DNA from: Clostridia bacterium
GTDB taxonomy: Bacteria; Bacillota; Clostridia; Oscillospirales; QAMX01
Direction: 5' to 3'
DNA: 6,189 nt
Assembly (NCBI GenBank): GCA_017547975.1
Contig: JAFYNU010000078.1
Location: forward strand, 1-6,189
In this document: one piece after another, positions 4,607 through 6,189 of the stretch
Layout: every line of letters starts with the position of its first letter
Position numbering within the stretch: position 1 is the first letter of the stretch
Program-made: the position numbers and the translations under genes
Notes under the pieces: generated by a model
What the model was told of the DNA's origin: nothing
Seen by the model: the letters and a program-made list of their open reading frames with translations, nothing else
Databases searched by the model: none

Positions 4607-6189
4607 ATGTCCAATTCTGTTCTTGACATGAAGTCCATGCAGTTTAATGGCTTCCGTGTATTCGAAATGGAACTCGCCGGCCGTCCCCTGAAGGTGGAAA
4701 CCGGTAAGATGGCCGGTCTGGCCAACGGCGCCTGCCTGGTTCGCTATGGTGAAACCGCCGTTCTGACCACCGCCACCATGTCTGCCGCCCCCCGGGATGG
4801 CATCGACTTCTTCCCCCTCTCGGTAGACTTTGAAGAAAAGCTCTACTCGGTGGGTAAAATCCCCGGCAGCTTCCTGCGCCGCGAAGGCCGCCCCGGTGAA
4901 AAGGCCATCCTGGCTTCCCGTGTGATCGACCGCCCCATCCGTCCCCTCTTCCCCAAGGATATGCGCAACGACGTTGTGATCTGCAACACCGTCATGAGCG
5001 TTGACCCCGATTGCTCCCCCGAAGTGACCGCCATGATCGGCACCTCCATTGCCATCACCATTTCGGATATTCCCTGGTTTGGCCCCATCTCCGGCGTTGC
5101 TGTGGGTATGGTCAACGGCGAATACTGCATCAACCCCACCGCTGCCCAGCGTGAAAAGAGCGACCTCTCCCTCACCGTCGCCTCCAGCGAAAAGAAGGTC
5201 GTCATGATCGAAGCCGGCGCCAACCAGGTGGACGAAGAAAAGATGTACAACGCCATCATGCTGGCCCATGAAGAAAACAAGCGCGTTTGTGAATTCATCA
5301 ACGCCATCCGTGCCGAAATCGGCAAGCCCAAGCAGGGCTACCCCGTGGTGGAAGTGGATCACGATATGTACGACGCCATTGCGGCTTACGCCACCGACGG
5401 CATGAAGTACGCCATGGATACCGACGACAAGATCGTCCGTGAAGAACGCCTGGCTGCCCTGAATAAGGACGTCCACGAAAAGTTCGACGAAACCTACCCC
5501 AACCCCGAAGCCGGCTCTTCCATCGAGGACTGCCTCTACAAGCTGGAAAAGACCGTGGTTCGCCGTTGGCTCTTAGACGAAGGCAAGCGTGTTGACGGCC
5601 GTAACCTCTACGAAGTGCGTCCCCTGGCCGCCGAAGTTGGCGTTCTGCCCAGAACCCATGGTTCGGGTATGTTCACCCGTGGCCAGACCCAGGTTCTGAC
5701 GGTTGCCACCCTGGGCACCGTTGCCGACCAGCAGCTCATCGACGGTATCTCCGAAGAAGAAACCAAGAGATACATGCATCATTATAACTTCCCGGCCTAC
5801 TCGGTTGGCGAAGCCCGTCCCTCCAGAAGCCCCGGCCGCCGCGAAATTGGTCACGGCGCTCTGGCTGAAAGAGCTCTCGAACCCGTCATCCCCTCCGAGG
5901 AAGAATTCCCCTACTGCATCCGCCTTGTTTCGGAAGTTCTCTCCTCCAACGGTTCCACCTCCCAGGGTTCCGTTTGCGGTTCTACCCTGGCCCTCATGGA
6001 CGCCGGTGTTCCCATCAAGGCCCCGGTAGCCGGTATCTCCTGCGGTCTCGTTACCGAAGGCGACCGTGAACTGGTATTCACCGATATCCAGGGCGTGGAA
6101 GACTTCTTCGGCGACATGGACTTCAAGGTTGCCGGTACCAAGGACGGCATCACCGCCATCCAGATGGACCTGAAGATCGACGGTCTGAC
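4607..6189 (+). CDS. pnp: Polynucleotide phosphorylase (PNPase), 5' portion; 3' end outside window
   Basis: PNPase is a 3'-5' exoribonuclease that degrades RNA with phosphate, releasing nucleoside diphosphates; it works in mRNA turnover, often within a degradosome. The visible 527 codons cover the catalytic core. The first RNase PH domain includes FFPLSVDFEEKLYSVGKIPG and then GSFLRREGRP (87-96). A linking helical region precedes the second RNase PH domain, which starts near RTHGSGMFTRGQTQ (349-362). GRREIGHGAL gives R411, R412 and H416, equivalent by my alignment to Escherichia coli R398, R399 and H403. S450-T451-S452 forms the phosphate-binding loop, and D499 and D505 (in GVEDFFGDMDFK) match the metal-binding D486 and D492. 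All catalytic residues are therefore present. The KH and S1 RNA-binding domains (about 180 residues in relatives) lie beyond the right edge. Codon use is strongly biased, as in rpsO. Confidence 0.98.
   Translation, partial: MSNSVLDMKSMQFNGFRVFEMELAGRPLKVETGKMAGLANGACLVRYGETAVLTTATMSAAPRDGIDFFPLSVDFEEKLYSVGKIPGSFLRREGRPGEKAILASRVIDRPIRPLFPKDMRNDVVICNTVMSVDPDCSPEVTAMIGTSIAITISDIPWFGPISGVAVGMVNGEYCINPTAAQREKSDLSLTVASSEKKVVMIEAGANQVDEEKMYNAIMLAHEENKRVCEFINAIRAEIGKPKQGYPVVEVDHDMYDAIAAYATDGMKYAMDTDDKIVREERLAALNKDVHEKFDETYPNPEAGSSIEDCLYKLEKTVVRRWLLDEGKRVDGRNLYEVRPLAAEVGVLPRTHGSGMFTRGQTQVLTVATLGTVADQQLIDGISEEETKRYMHHYNFPAYSVGEARPSRSPGRREIGHGALAERALEPVIPSEEEFPYCIRLVSEVLSSNGSTSQGSVCGSTLALMDAGVPIKAPVAGISCGLVTEGDRELVFTDIQGVEDFFGDMDFKVAGTKDGITAIQMDLKIDGL

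Noticed and set aside
4583..5476. A 297-codon minus-strand open frame opposite pnp
   Set aside because: The plus strand here encodes clear PNPase motifs. The product is repetitive in Gly, His, Asp and Val, as expected from the biased codons of the sense gene.

Overview
The window looks like a chromosomal segment of a Gram-positive anaerobe, most likely a moderately GC-rich Clostridia (Oscillospiraceae/Ruminococcaceae-like) species. This rests on the strong AGGAGG-type ribosome binding sites, PNPase and S15 sequences close to what I recall of Firmicutes versions, an OmpR/histidine-kinase pair of Firmicutes style, and a four-cysteine FAD dehydrogenase of a kind I know from Clostridia. The taxonomic call is inference from remembered sequences, not from a search. 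No mobile element, CRISPR array, tRNA or rRNA is visible.

Layout. (1) Positions 1-314, plus strand: the 3' end of an ArsR-like winged-helix regulator that enters from the left edge. (2) Positions 322-356: a perfect 15-bp hairpin flanked by A and T tracts, shared as a terminator by two convergent transcripts. (3) Positions 373-3899, minus strand: an apparent three-gene operon read right to left. It holds an OmpR-family response regulator, a membrane histidine kinase whose start codon overlaps the regulator's stop (ATGA), and, 33 bp further on, an FAD-dependent dehydrogenase. (4) Positions 3900-4174: a compact divergent control region. Two good sigma-A-type promoters stand back to back, with only 9 bp between their -35 hexamers, and there are several symmetric or repeated elements that could be operators. 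(5) Positions 4175-6189, plus strand: the classic rpsO-pnp pair (ribosomal protein S15 and polynucleotide phosphorylase), with pnp running off the right edge.

How it fits together. The two-component system probably senses something outside the membrane through a domain of about 145 residues and may control its own operon, including the dehydrogenase; neither signal nor substrate can be read from sequence. The rpsO-pnp side carries two layers of likely RNA-level control. The rpsO leader can fold so that TTTCACC pairs with the ribosome binding site, which fits S15 autoregulation. The 165-bp rpsO-pnp gap holds two stable hairpins, which resembles the RNase III/PNPase autoregulation known from Escherichia coli.

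I see no clearly new system. The gene content is ordinary housekeeping plus a local two-component operon, and the most informative material is the regulatory DNA and RNA at 3941-4174 and 4458-4560.
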